NCBI RefSeq assembly: GCF_050574275.1
Contig: NZ_CP192260.1
Location: 1,054,001 to 1,118,000, forward strand
Source: Virgibacillus_F flavescens
GTDB lineage: Bacteria > Bacillota > Bacilli > Bacillales > Amphibacillaceae
Length of the DNA: 64,000 nucleotides
Direction: 5' to 3'
Below the pieces are notes generated by a model. It did not search any database, was not told the DNA's origin, and worked only from the letters and a program-made list of their open reading frames with translations. Position numbers and translations under genes: made by a program. This document shows, piece after piece, positions 1-8,181 of the stretch. Position 1 is the stretch's first letter; every line of letters begins with the position of its first letter.

Positions 1-117
1 AGCGGACTTCCAATTGGTATGCAGCTAGCTGGAAATCGATTTGGCGATGGACTAGTCCTCCGTGCAAGTCATGCTTATGAAAAACTGACAGGCGGGTTTC
101 CTGCAGTGAAGATATAG
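1..117 (+). CDS. Amidase, C-terminal fragment (cut by window edge)
   Basis: The frame is open from base 1 to a TAG at 115-117, giving the last 38 residues of a protein whose start lies outside the window. The segment SGLPIGMQLAG followed by a short acidic/aromatic helix is the typical end of amidase-signature enzymes (GatA/AtzF-type Ser-Ser-Lys hydrolases). The catalytic Ser and Lys lie upstream of the window, so substrate cannot be judged. The exporter gene follows within about 60 bases on the same strand and may be co-transcribed. Confidence 0.75.
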   Translation, partial: SGLPIGMQLAGNRFGDGLVLRASHAYEKLTGGFPAVKI

Positions 118-172
118 TACATCCTGTTACTAGAAGGCTAAAAAGGTAATCTGACGTAAAGTAGGTGCTCTT

Positions 173-889
173 ATAGAAACACTGATCATTTTTATTGTTA
201 TCATATTCTTTGCTTCGATACTCCAAACTAGCACAGGATTTGGTTTTTCCATCATGGCTACACCGTTTCTTTTGCTATTGTTTGAACCTAGAGAAGCGAT
301 TCAAATTAATCTAATTTTATCTTTTGTTATTTCTCTTGCACTTATCTCGAAAATAAAACAAGATGTCGATGTAACAACATTGAAACGCTTTATTATAGGA
401 AGCCTTGCGGGAATACCTATCGGGATTATTACGTTTGTTTGGATAGACATGACGGTTCTGAAACTGACTATAAGTATCATTATTCTATGCTTGACGCTTC
501 TTTTAATCTTAAACTATCGAATCAGACAAACACTGAGGAGAGACTATAGCATAGGTGGTTTGTCTGGAGCATTTACAACATTTATAGGTATGCCGGGGCC
601 ACCCATCCTATTATATTTTTCCGGTACCAATACATCAAAAGAAGTTCTACGGGCTACTACATTAGCATTCTATTTATTCATCTATCTTGTGAGTCTCATT
701 ACACAGATAATATTTGTTGGAACATCGAAAGTTAGTTGGATATCCAGTTTAGAAGCACTTCCAATTGTGGTCGTTGGCTTATTTGTTGGACAGCTGTTAT
801 TTAAGCGAATCAATCAACAGGTCTTCCGAATAATGACATATCTCCTACTTCTTTTCACAGGTATATACTTATTGTATCAACAGTTATAA
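173..889 (+). CDS. TauE/SafE-family membrane exporter
   Basis: Multi-spanning membrane protein with the features of the TauE/SafE (DUF81) family: an N-terminal segment with QTSTGFGFS before the first loop and a second half-repeat with GMPGPP. The family moves small anions such as sulfite, sulfoacetate or organic acids; the substrate here is unknown. The first ATG in frame is at 254, but the conserved first helix and the QTSTGFGFS motif are encoded upstream of it, after an in-frame stop at 152. No ATG, GTG or TTG lies in that stretch. I place the start at an ATA at 173, five bases after an AGGTG; a CTG at 182 is the alternative. A start-codon mutation would also explain this. About 239 residues from 173. 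Confidence 0.72.
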   Translation: METLIIFIVIIFFASILQTSTGFGFSIMATPFLLLLFEPREAIQINLILSFVISLALISKIKQDVDVTTLKRFIIGSLAGIPIGIITFVWIDMTVLKLTISIIILCLTLLLILNYRIRQTLRRDYSIGGLSGAFTTFIGMPGPPILLYFSGTNTSKEVLRATTLAFYLFIYLVSLITQIIFVGTSKVSWISSLEALPIVVVGLFVGQLLFKRINQQVFRIMTYLLLLFTGIYLLYQQL

Positions 890-1023
890 AAAGAACGTCT
901 ATTTAGTGTATTACAAGAAAAAGCATCCAACCAACGCAAAAAATCACCCCCACCACGAGTCTAGGGATTTAATATCACCATTAGGTGGAAATTGCGAGGT
1001 AACAGCAACGAAATTCCCGCTGC

Positions 1024-1361
1024 TGGCAGTCGCGCTCCTTAGGGCTGTTGATGAACCTACTCGTGCCGCCGTAGGTGGCCACTGAAAAAGTTATGTGTGG
1101 TACGAAATAGGTGGATCTATTTTCGCATCTTCGAATATACTTCGCTTTCCGTGGGCACGGCTTCAGCTTCCTCGGATAAGCAAAAACCGCTTTCCTGCGG
1201 GATCTTCAGCTCGCGCTGTTCCCACTGGAGTCTTCGTATATTCGAAGATGCTTGGTAAAGGTGAGGAAAATAAAATTTAAAAAATCCACCCCTTTTTCAG
1301 TGACATGTGCCACACTCCGGGGCCTCACCCATGCCTTTCCTCCCGCAGGAGTCGACTGCCA
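1024..1361. repeat. Older palindromic element, split by a nested insertion
   Basis: A perfect 9-bp inverted pair, TGGCAGTCG at 1024-1032 and CGACTGCCA at 1353-1361, brackets this stretch. The left half (to about 1064) and the right half (from about 1305) together resemble the GC-rich core found at 21.8 and 55.1 kb (CTCGTGC... then ...CTCCGGGG-CTCACC). The core is interrupted by the complete element at 1079-1302. GTGCC occurs on both sides of the inserted element (1064-1068 and 1307-1311) and could be a target-site trace. No protein is encoded here. Confidence 0.6.
1079..1302. repeat. Palindromic intergenic element, copy A
   Basis: About 224 bp bounded by inverted CACTGAAAAAG/CTTTTTCAGTG ends. 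Inside are long inverted arms (GCATCTTCGAATATAC at the left, its complement at the right) around a GC-rich core containing CACGGCTTCAG and GCGCTGTTCCC. The same architecture recurs at 21749, 38098, 55011 and 55320. No transposase gene is in the window, so this looks like a non-autonomous MITE- or REP-like element. Short open frames through it are by-products of its base composition. Confidence 0.75.
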
Positions 1362-1486
1362 TCCGCTCCAATCTCTTGACGAAATGTGGATGGCCAAGAT
1401 TTATTAACTGCACTCCTGATAGTACTTATATATTTCTATATGCATTGATTTTAGTAAGAACAAAGACATAAACAGCATTACCAGTC

Positions 1487-1613
1487 CTGGTGAGTGGAGG
1501 GCGGTGACTCCTGCGGGAACAGCACGAGTCTGAAGGCCCCGCAGAGTGGTTTTCTCGAGGAGACTGAAGCCGTGCCCGCGGAAAGCATCCGCCCGCAACG
1601 ATCCTGGACGGCA
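1487..1613. repeat. Palindromic intergenic element, copy F (second arm type)
   Basis: This copy carries the same core as copy A and copy C (AACAGCACGAGTCTGAAGG... GACTGAAGCCGTGCCCGCGG) but different arms: GTGAGTGGAGGGCGGTGACTCC at the left and the complement of CCGTCCAGGATCGTTGCGGG at the right. The same arms flank the element at 11974-12162 in opposite orientation. It lacks the CACTGAAAAAG ends of the other copies. The remaining bases of the 890-1717 spacer outside the three elements hold nothing I recognise, apart from a short stretch at about 983-1003 that matches the left end of the carrier repeat at 11.9 and 54.9 kb. Confidence 0.7.
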
Positions 1614-1647
1614 ATTTTAGAGTATATTTAAGATAATAAACCTAAAC

Positions 1648-1679
1648 TTAGGTCGCAGTATAGTGAAAATGCGACCTAA
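1648..1679 (-). terminator. Hairpin downstream of the PH-domain gene
   Basis: A perfect 10-bp inverted repeat, TTAGGTCGCA/TGCGACCTAA, lies 40 bases beyond the stop of the minus-strand gene. The U-tract is poor, so termination strength is uncertain. Confidence 0.45.
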
Positions 1680-1717
1680 CGTCTACCTGTCTTATATCTT
1701 TTCCCGAGTTGACACAG

Positions 1718-2095
1718 TTAACCAGTTACATACTCAGAAAGAACACGCTGCACTTTGTAAATATTCAATTGCTTATTAAACGTTTTTTGCAACGGAACAG
1801 AACTGCCAGAAATCCAAATTTTAAGCTCTGCCTCCAAATCAAATGTCCCAGCAGTCTCAACAGAAAAGTGAGTAATATTACCATACGGTACAGAATGGTA
1901 CTCGATTTTCTTGCCAGTCATCCCCTGTTTATCAACCAGAATCAACCGCTTGTTCGTAAAAACGATTAAATCCCTGATCAGTTTATAGGCATGCTCCACC
2001 TTCTCAGAATCACCAAGTAATTCACTAAGTTCCTTTTCAGCATCAGTTGAACTGATCTCCGAAGCATTGCCCATCATTCCATCAAAAATCCCCAT
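1718..2095 (-). CDS. PH domain-containing protein (YvbH-like)
   Basis: A 125-residue soluble protein starting MGIFDGMMGNAS. After a short acidic linker the chain reads as a bacterial PH-like (bPH) domain of beta strands: FTNKRLILVDKQG, then IEYHSVPYGNITHFSVE, FDLEAELKIWI, and a final helix. Such proteins are cytoplasmic; their ligand is not established. A longer reading frame exists, but AAAGGAG lies directly before the ATG at 2095, so this start is well supported. The gene is monocistronic and is bordered on its 3' side by the repeat-rich spacer. Confidence 0.75.
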   Translation of the reverse strand: MGIFDGMMGNASEISSTDAEKELSELLGDSEKVEHAYKLIRDLIVFTNKRLILVDKQGMTGKKIEYHSVPYGNITHFSVETAGTFDLEAELKIWISGSSVPLQKTFNKQLNIYKVQRVLSEYVTG

Positions 2096-2261
2096 CTTAA
2101 CCACTCCTTTCTTTACAATCAGTATAACAAATATTGCATTATAAATGGACATACAAGATGTGTGAATGTACGTTACTGGGAGACCTCTTGTTTAATATAC
2201 TATAAGTAGATAAAGTTCTATTAGGGTGACCGGTTTGCCTTCCGAATGGAGGTGGTGCCTT

Positions 2262-2357
2262 GTGAGTGTATACGAAGTGTTTACGGTGCTGATTGGATTT
2301 GGCTCCTTGTTGATCGCCTTACTGGCATTGATCATCGTTATGGTCAGAAGAAAATAG
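2262..2357 (+). CDS. Small holin-like toxin peptide (type I toxin family)
   Basis: A 31-residue peptide beginning at GTG after GGAGGT with 8-base spacing. The sequence is one hydrophobic helix (VLIGFGSLLIALLALIIVMV) with the N-terminal SVYE and a C-terminal RRK. This matches the family of putative holin-like toxins (SVYETL..., single helix, basic tail) known from type I toxin-antitoxin loci of Firmicutes. The stop codon lies inside an 11-bp inverted repeat that closes the transcript, and a second hairpin follows at 2441-2465, which fits a convergent antisense RNA. The antitoxin RNA itself is inferred. The family assignment is from memory of the motif, not from a search. Confidence 0.7.
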   Translation: MSVYEVFTVLIGFGSLLIALLALIIVMVRRK

Positions 2358-2398
2358 ACCTCCCTGGATACTCTTTAACTTAAGCAAGGAGGTCTATT
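2353..2398 (+). terminator. Inverted repeat at the end of the toxin-like gene
   Basis: Perfect 11-bp arms AATAGACCTCC and GGAGGTCTATT separated by 24 bases; the left arm contains the stop codon. The right arm includes a GGAGGT like that of the gene's own ribosome-binding site, so the left arm could also pair with the ribosome-binding site. It may act as a terminator, as mRNA self-inhibition, or both. Confidence 0.5.
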
Positions 2399-2440
2399 GG
2401 TATAGAGTAGCTGGCCCCATAATAGAACCGCTTATCTATA

Positions 2441-2465
2441 GACCACAGCTAAAAATGCTGTGGTC
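2441..2465. terminator. Hairpin, possibly closing an antisense RNA
   Basis: Perfect 9-bp arms GACCACAGC/GCTGTGGTC around a 7-base A/T loop, flanked by TATA on both sides. It has no strong U-tract on either strand. Its position behind the toxin-like gene makes it a candidate boundary for a convergent small RNA. Confidence 0.35.
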
Positions 2466-2618
2466 TTATATGTATAGTAACAGAATAGGTCATTTATACC
2501 ATGTTTCAGAATGTTTTAAGGAATCCGTATAGAATTCGATTATTCAAACGTAATTTGTTCCCAATTTAATAACCCTCCTGTATAATATATTTCGTGTACC
2601 GAAGAAAGGAAGTCATCT

Positions 2619-3806
2619 ATGAGCATAGAATCGACTGCAGAAAAGACAACTAATATGCCAGATAAGATTTGGACGCGTGATTTTGTTTTAATTTGTATGG
2701 CTAACTTTTTTATATTTCTTGGATTTCAAATGACGCTTCCGACCATTCCTTTATTTGTGAAGGAACTAGGAGGCAGTGATCAACTGATTGGTCTAATTAC
2801 CGGTATTTTTACCTTTTCGGCATTGTTGTTCCGGCCATATGCTGGACATGCTTTAGAATCAAAAGGCAGGAAATTTGTGTATATGTTTGGCTTAGCAGTA
2901 TTTGTATTATCTGTTGGTACATACGCATTTGTCGCCAGTATTTTCTTTTTATTCATCATGCGGATGGTTCAGGGAATCGGCTGGGGATTTTCCACAACTG
3001 CTACAGGAACAATAGCTACAGATTTAATTCCTCCGAAGCGCAGAGGAGAAGGAATGGGCTATTTTGGGTTATCCGGGAATCTTGCCTTGGCTTTTGGACC
3101 TTCATTAGGACTAACACTGGTGGGAATTATTTCCTTTAAAGAGTTATTTTTAATTTGTGCGGCACTTGGTTTTGTATCGTTTTTGTTATCGTCCAAGATC
3201 CGTTATAAACAAGTGGAAAAATCTCCAAATAAAAGTGTAACGATAAAATTTGATATTTTTGAAAAAACGGCTATCCAGCCATCGCTTTTATTGTTTTTTA
3301 TTACTGTCACATTTGGTGGTATAGCATCTTTCCTTCCATTATATGCAGCAGAAAAAGGTATTGCTGGAATTGAATCGTATTTTCTGATGTTTGCTATTTT
3401 CTTAATGATTTCGCGATCGTTTGCAGGGAAAATATATGATACAAAGGGACATATCTATGTTTTCCTTCCAGGAACACTATTAATATTCAGTTCCATGCTG
3501 TTGCTTTCCTGGCTGCCAAGCACGATGGTTATGTTGATTGCAGGAGGTATGTATGGTCTTGGTTTCGGAAGTGTTCAGCCAGCGTTACAGGCATGGGCAG
3601 TGGACAAGGCCGCAGATAATCGCAAGGGAATGGCGAATGCAACGTTTTTCTCCTTTTTCGATCTGGGTGTTGGAGTAGGTGCTATAACATTTGGACAACT
3701 AGCATTCATGTATGACTATAGCGTTATTTATACAACTTCTGCAGGTTCTGTATTGTTATCAATCTTTTTATATATCTATCTTTTATATAAAGCAAAAAAA
3801 CAGTAA
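2619..3806 (+). CDS. MFS transporter, 12-helix type
   Basis: A 395-residue integral membrane protein of the major facilitator superfamily. The first cytoplasmic loop reads GHALESKGRKFVY, the motif A position (G-x3-D-x2-G-R-K) with Asp replaced by Glu, and a motif-C-like GPSLGL lies in helix 5. The size and two six-helix halves fit the DHA1 drug/sugar exporter group; substrate unknown. GAAAGGAAG precedes the ATG. A TATAAT at 2581-2586 is a possible -10 box. The permease pair downstream is separated by a hairpin and is probably a separate unit. Confidence 0.8.
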   Translation: MSIESTAEKTTNMPDKIWTRDFVLICMANFFIFLGFQMTLPTIPLFVKELGGSDQLIGLITGIFTFSALLFRPYAGHALESKGRKFVYMFGLAVFVLSVGTYAFVASIFFLFIMRMVQGIGWGFSTTATGTIATDLIPPKRRGEGMGYFGLSGNLALAFGPSLGLTLVGIISFKELFLICAALGFVSFLLSSKIRYKQVEKSPNKSVTIKFDIFEKTAIQPSLLLFFITVTFGGIASFLPLYAAEKGIAGIESYFLMFAIFLMISRSFAGKIYDTKGHIYVFLPGTLLIFSSMLLLSWLPSTMVMLIAGGMYGLGFGSVQPALQAWAVDKAADNRKGMANATFFSFFDLGVGVGAITFGQLAFMYDYSVIYTTSAGSVLLSIFLYIYLLYKAKKQ

Positions 3807-3814
3807 AACAGGGT

Positions 3815-3851
3815 GGTAATATTAGTCAAAGAGTTATAGACTAATATTACC
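3815..3851. terminator. Hairpin between MFS gene and first permease
   Basis: Perfect 13-bp arms GGTAATATTAGTC/GACTAATATTACC with an 11-base loop, placed 8 bases after the MFS stop. There is no U-run after it, so termination is plausible but not assured. Confidence 0.45.
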
Positions 3852-3895
3852 GTTATGTTACATTTGGGAAAAATAGGTTTCTCGAGGTGATCATT

Positions 3896-5887
3896 ATGAG
3901 TGTGAAAAGAGCAGGTCTTTTTTATTTGCTGGGAGTTTTCGGAATTATTTGCATAAGTATTTTCCCTCACGTATTTGAAACCAGAGGAGTTCAGGATCCA
4001 ATCGGTTATGTTATAGACCTTGTATCCTTTCTGATTTCTTTATTTCAACCAGAATCGTGGCTATTTGTTTCAGAAAATACAGTAGGACAAGAGTCAATTA
4101 TAAAGGTGCTGTGGAATCCGTATATTTACTCTATGCAAATTCTATTAGGAGCATTGTTAGCAGGTTTCTTCATAGCTTTTATTCTCTCGTTTATTGCAAA
4201 CTATATGCCAAATGCCATTCTGAAGGGATTAAAACGAATTCTTGACATGATAGAAACGGTCCCTGATTTGATTGTAGCACTGCTATTGCAAATGCTTGTT
4301 ATATACGTCTATAAAGTTAGTGGAGTTGACTTATTCAGAGTTGGTTCTTACATGGATGAGAGAGCATATTTAGGTCCTATTATCACCTTAGCAATACTTC
4401 CTATGATCGCTTTATTCAAAATTTTACTTCTAATGTTTGAGGAAGAATATCTGAAGGACTATGTAGGGTTTCTAAAAAGTAAGGGATTAAAAAAATCCGG
4501 GATTCTCCTGCGCCATATACTCAGAAACATACTGCCGACTACTTTCCGGCATTGCAAAATAATCATCTGGGCCACTTTATCAAGTCAGTTCATTATCGAA
4601 AGAATTTTCAATGTGCATGGTCTTACCTATTACATAGTAGAAAGCTTTACACCAATGACAATTGCCGTCTCACTGATTTTTTTGTTTACACCGTTCTTTT
4701 TCTTCTTTCAGTTGATAGATTGGTGGTTAAATGAAGATAGAGAGGCAATTTTAGAAGAAGAAGCAAAAGAGGAAAAGGAACGAGAACGTTTTTGGTACCT
4801 TAAGCCAGTTAAATTTGTGCTTTTTTTATTTTTTGAACAGATGAGAAATTATAAATTTGCAATTGGCAGTCTATTTTTCATAATTGTAATATGTATAAGT
4901 GTCATATATTCTGTGACGACAGATAATCACGTAGATCAATTAAAGTTTCTCTATGCAGAAGATGGAACAACCCTAATAGGAACTCCTCCATTCCCGCCGA
5001 CTGAACCATTTTTGCTGGGATCTGACAGATTTGGTTTCAGTATTATGGATCAACTAATTATTGGGGCAAAATATACGTTAATAATTGGCTTAATTATTGC
5101 GTTATTAAGAGTTTTTGGCGGGTTAACTGGTGGCTTGCTTTTTGCATTTAAGATGAAGACTAAAGAACAGAAGTCATTGGAGAAAATGGTCGATTCCATT
5201 CATTTTCTGCCACTAAGTGTCATTGCTTATTTGCTGTTAGCTCCCATCTTGCTGGAATCCAGTGGAGGTTTTACTTATTCATTTACACAACGCATCCTGC
5301 TGGAAATAATTATTCTCACGATACTGGTTGTTCCACTGACATCTGTTCTGCTCGGAAATGAAATAAAGAATATAATGCGCTCCGATTTTATCAGCAGTGC
5401 AAAAGTATTAGGGGGAGGAACTTTCCACATATTCTGGAAACATGTTTTTCCTCATATTGGTCCACGAATGGCCATGTTATTCGGACAGCAGTTTATCCAG
5501 GTATTATTAATATTTATTCACTTAGGTGTATTTGATTTCTTTTTAGGCGGTACGAATGTATCGTTCGGTTTAGTTGAGAGCCCGCCAAGTAGTATTACCT
5601 ATGAATGGTCAGGATTAATCGGCTCCACTACAGTAGCATTATCTACGGGCAGGTACTGGATGATACTTTGGGTGCTGCTAGCATTTATGCTGTCCATTTT
5701 TGCGATGCAGCTGATCATTCTAGGTGTCAAAGAAGTACAACAGGCTAAAGTCGGCGTTATTTTTAATTATCGTAAATATAAGCGAAATAAAAAATCAAAG
5801 AGGGAGAAAGAAACAACTACATTTCGACCTTCTAAAGAAAGTTTCACGTGGGTTGAGAAAAAGGATAGCAGAAAGATTCAATCCTAA
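3896..5887 (+). CDS. Fused two-domain ABC permease (DppB-DppC-like), first of a tandem pair
   Basis: A 663-residue membrane protein made of two peptide-type ABC permease halves. The N-terminal half (about 1-290) has a DppB-like inner-membrane domain with the ATPase-coupling loop DYVGFLKSKGL near residues 186-196. The C-terminal half (about 320-650) is DppC-like, with its own coupling loop SAKVLGGGTF near 499-508 and the segment PTEPFLLGSDRFG before it, like the GTDxLGRD of DppC. Normally the halves are separate genes. No solute-binding protein or ATPase is adjacent, so partners are unknown. GAGGTGATC sits 5 bases before this ATG; a GTG at 3887 lies inside that site and is less likely. Confidence 0.8.
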   Translation: MSVKRAGLFYLLGVFGIICISIFPHVFETRGVQDPIGYVIDLVSFLISLFQPESWLFVSENTVGQESIIKVLWNPYIYSMQILLGALLAGFFIAFILSFIANYMPNAILKGLKRILDMIETVPDLIVALLLQMLVIYVYKVSGVDLFRVGSYMDERAYLGPIITLAILPMIALFKILLLMFEEEYLKDYVGFLKSKGLKKSGILLRHILRNILPTTFRHCKIIIWATLSSQFIIERIFNVHGLTYYIVESFTPMTIAVSLIFLFTPFFFFFQLIDWWLNEDREAILEEEAKEEKERERFWYLKPVKFVLFLFFEQMRNYKFAIGSLFFIIVICISVIYSVTTDNHVDQLKFLYAEDGTTLIGTPPFPPTEPFLLGSDRFGFSIMDQLIIGAKYTLIIGLIIALLRVFGGLTGGLLFAFKMKTKEQKSLEKMVDSIHFLPLSVIAYLLLAPILLESSGGFTYSFTQRILLEIIILTILVVPLTSVLLGNEIKNIMRSDFISSAKVLGGGTFHIFWKHVFPHIGPRMAMLFGQQFIQVLLIFIHLGVFDFFLGGTNVSFGLVESPPSSITYEWSGLIGSTTVALSTGRYWMILWVLLAFMLSIFAMQLIILGVKEVQQAKVGVIFNYRKYKRNKKSKREKETTTFRPSKESFTWVEKKDSRKIQS

Positions 5888-5926
5888 TAATGATAAAAAG
5901 AAACCAATTATTTAAGGTGTGAGACG

Positions 5927-7948
5927 ATGAAGTTAGTCAAAGTAATATTATTTTATTTGCTGGGAGTATTCGGGGTTATTTGTATAAGTGTATTCCCGCA
6001 GTTTTTTGCCCATAATGGTCTGTCAGATCCGTTAAGTTACTTTATAGACTTAGGCAATTTTATCGTTACATTTGTCCAGCCAGACTCCTGGTTATATCAA
6101 GTGCCCCGTTCGGCTGGTGAATTTTCTCTTCTCGGAACTTTATGGGATCCATTTATTTATTCAATGGAAATATTATTTGGTGCGTTGCTGTTAGGATTCT
6201 CGATTGCGTTTATTTTAGCTTTCCTTGCAAACTTCCTTCCTCAAAGACTGCTGCAAGGGATAAAAAGCAGCCTGGATTTTTTAGAATCCATTCCTGATAT
6301 TGTCATTGCAGCACTTCTTCAGATGGTAGTTATCTATGTATACAAAACCAGTGGAGTTGATTTATTTACAGTAGCATCTTATATGGACGAGCAGGCGTAC
6401 CTCGGACCAATTATTACGCTATCGATTTTACCGATGGTATCCTTGTTCAAAATTTTATTGTTAATGATCGAAGAAGAGTTTTTAAAAGATTATGTTGGAT
6501 TCTTAAAAAGTAAAGGGATTAAGAATACCGGTATTTTACTTCGGCATGTATTAAAGAATATTTTGCCGACAACCTTTCATCATTCAAAAATAATCGTCTG
6601 GGCAACATTATCCAGTCAATTTATCATTGAACGGATTTTCAATGTACATGGCATTTCAGCTTATGTTGTAGAGAGTTTTACTCCAATGACAATAGCAGCA
6701 TCGCTAATTTTGCTGTTTACACCTTTCTTTATTATATTTCAAGTAGTCGATATTTGGCTTAATCCACAGGGGATTACGTACAGTTATCAAACAAAAATAA
6801 GAAAAAAGCCAACACGTAATCCGCTTCAACTTGTTAAAGAAATGGCAGAAAACAGTAAACACATCAACTGGCATAAGTTTAAGCCTTGGGCACCTGCTTT
6901 CATATTTCTGAGACATATGCGAAACTACAAATTTGCGATAGGAAGTTTATTTTTTATCATCTTAATCAGTTACAGTGTCATTTATTCTGTTACGACCGAT
7001 AATCACATAGACCAGGCATTGATTATTTATGGAGAGGATGGCAGTACAGTTAAAAGTACCCCTGCTCACCCGCCGACTGAACCATTTTTCCTTGGATCTG
7101 ATGGTCTTGGGTTCAGTATTTATGACATGCTTGTTATTGGGGCGAAATATACATTAATATTCGCACTTATCATTGCTTTATTGCGCGTATTTGTTGGATT
7201 ATTAGGTGGTGTATTTTTTGCTTTTGTACTTGGTCCTAAGCGACAAAACTGGCTTGAAAAAATGGTCGATTCCATTCACTTTCTGCCATTAAGCCTAATT
7301 GCTTATCTGTTGCTTGCACCCATTTTAAAGGAACAAATGACTGGATTTGCCTACTCATTTACGGAGCGCATCGTTCTTGAAATCATTATCCTGACCATTT
7401 TGGTTGTTCCTTTGACGTCTGTCTTATTGGGTAACGAAATGAAACGAATCTTGAATTTTGAATATATTATGAGCGCCAAGGTGCTTGGCGGTAGCAGGTT
7501 CCATATCTTTTGGCGCCATGTCCTCCCACATATTGGTGCACGTATGACTATATTATTTGGTCAGCAATTTATCCAAGTACTTATCATTTTTATGCACTTG
7601 GGGATCTTTAACTTTTTCTTTGGCGGGACAAACATAACCTTTGGCAGAGTGCCGGATCCACCGAGATCGATCACCTATGAATGGTCCGGATTAATCGGCT
7701 CAACCATGCATGCTTTATCTTCTGGAGAATACTGGATTATCGCATGGGTATTAGTAGCTTTCATGCTCAGCATATTTGCAATGCAGTTCATTATTCAGGG
7801 AGTGAAGGAAATTCAACAGAGGAAAGTCGGAGTCATGTATAAATTTCGTAAATTTAAACATAAACATAAGGATGGTACAGCGAGGGAATTTACCGAGTAT
7901 CAACCCGACCAGGAAAGTTTTCAGTGGTTGAAAAGGGATCTTTTTTAA
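5927..7948 (+). CDS. Fused two-domain ABC permease (DppB-DppC-like), second of a tandem pair
   Basis: A 673-residue paralogue of the gene directly upstream, 39 bases away and evidently in the same operon. Long stretches are identical, for instance SSQFIIERIFNVHG and NYKFAIGSLFF, and both halves keep their coupling loops (DYVGFLKSKGI and SAKVLGGSRF). The linker between halves (about 285-320) is the most divergent region. The pair most likely arose by tandem duplication and could form a heterodimer or two alternative transporters. AAGGTGTGAG precedes the ATG. ATPase and binding protein are not nearby; the oppABCDF operon at 24-30 kb has its own permeases. Confidence 0.8.
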   Translation: MKLVKVILFYLLGVFGVICISVFPQFFAHNGLSDPLSYFIDLGNFIVTFVQPDSWLYQVPRSAGEFSLLGTLWDPFIYSMEILFGALLLGFSIAFILAFLANFLPQRLLQGIKSSLDFLESIPDIVIAALLQMVVIYVYKTSGVDLFTVASYMDEQAYLGPIITLSILPMVSLFKILLLMIEEEFLKDYVGFLKSKGIKNTGILLRHVLKNILPTTFHHSKIIVWATLSSQFIIERIFNVHGISAYVVESFTPMTIAASLILLFTPFFIIFQVVDIWLNPQGITYSYQTKIRKKPTRNPLQLVKEMAENSKHINWHKFKPWAPAFIFLRHMRNYKFAIGSLFFIILISYSVIYSVTTDNHIDQALIIYGEDGSTVKSTPAHPPTEPFFLGSDGLGFSIYDMLVIGAKYTLIFALIIALLRVFVGLLGGVFFAFVLGPKRQNWLEKMVDSIHFLPLSLIAYLLLAPILKEQMTGFAYSFTERIVLEIIILTILVVPLTSVLLGNEMKRILNFEYIMSAKVLGGSRFHIFWRHVLPHIGARMTILFGQQFIQVLIIFMHLGIFNFFFGGTNITFGRVPDPPRSITYEWSGLIGSTMHALSSGEYWIIAWVLVAFMLSIFAMQFIIQGVKEIQQRKVGVMYKFRKFKHKHKDGTAREFTEYQPDQESFQWLKRDLF

Positions 7949-8019
7949 AACGTCGGATACGCAGTGACAGCTTGAAAGGCATGACAAAAGTACAGCATGC
8001 TGAGTTATCCATGAAAAAT

Positions 8020-8057
8020 ATCGAGCACCTTTTCATTAAAAGGTGCTCGATTTAGTT
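8020..8057 (+). terminator. Terminator of the permease pair
   Basis: Perfect 14-bp arms ATCGAGCACCTTTT/AAAAGGTGCTCGAT with a 4-base loop followed by TTAGTTT. Confidence 0.75.
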
Positions 8058-8181
8058 TAAAAAGACAGCTATCTTGTATACAATGAAAGTAATAATAAAA
8101 ACTAAAAGCGCAAACGCTAGACGTGGCTATTTGTATTAATCAATAATTACAGTATCTAGAAGAAGGTAGGGTTAACCTGAT

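Noticed and set aside
1095..1614. Open frames of 60-64 codons on both strands between 1.1 and 1.6 kb
   Set aside because: They run through GC-rich palindromic elements that recur elsewhere in other frames, lack ribosome-binding sites and show repeat-derived peptides.
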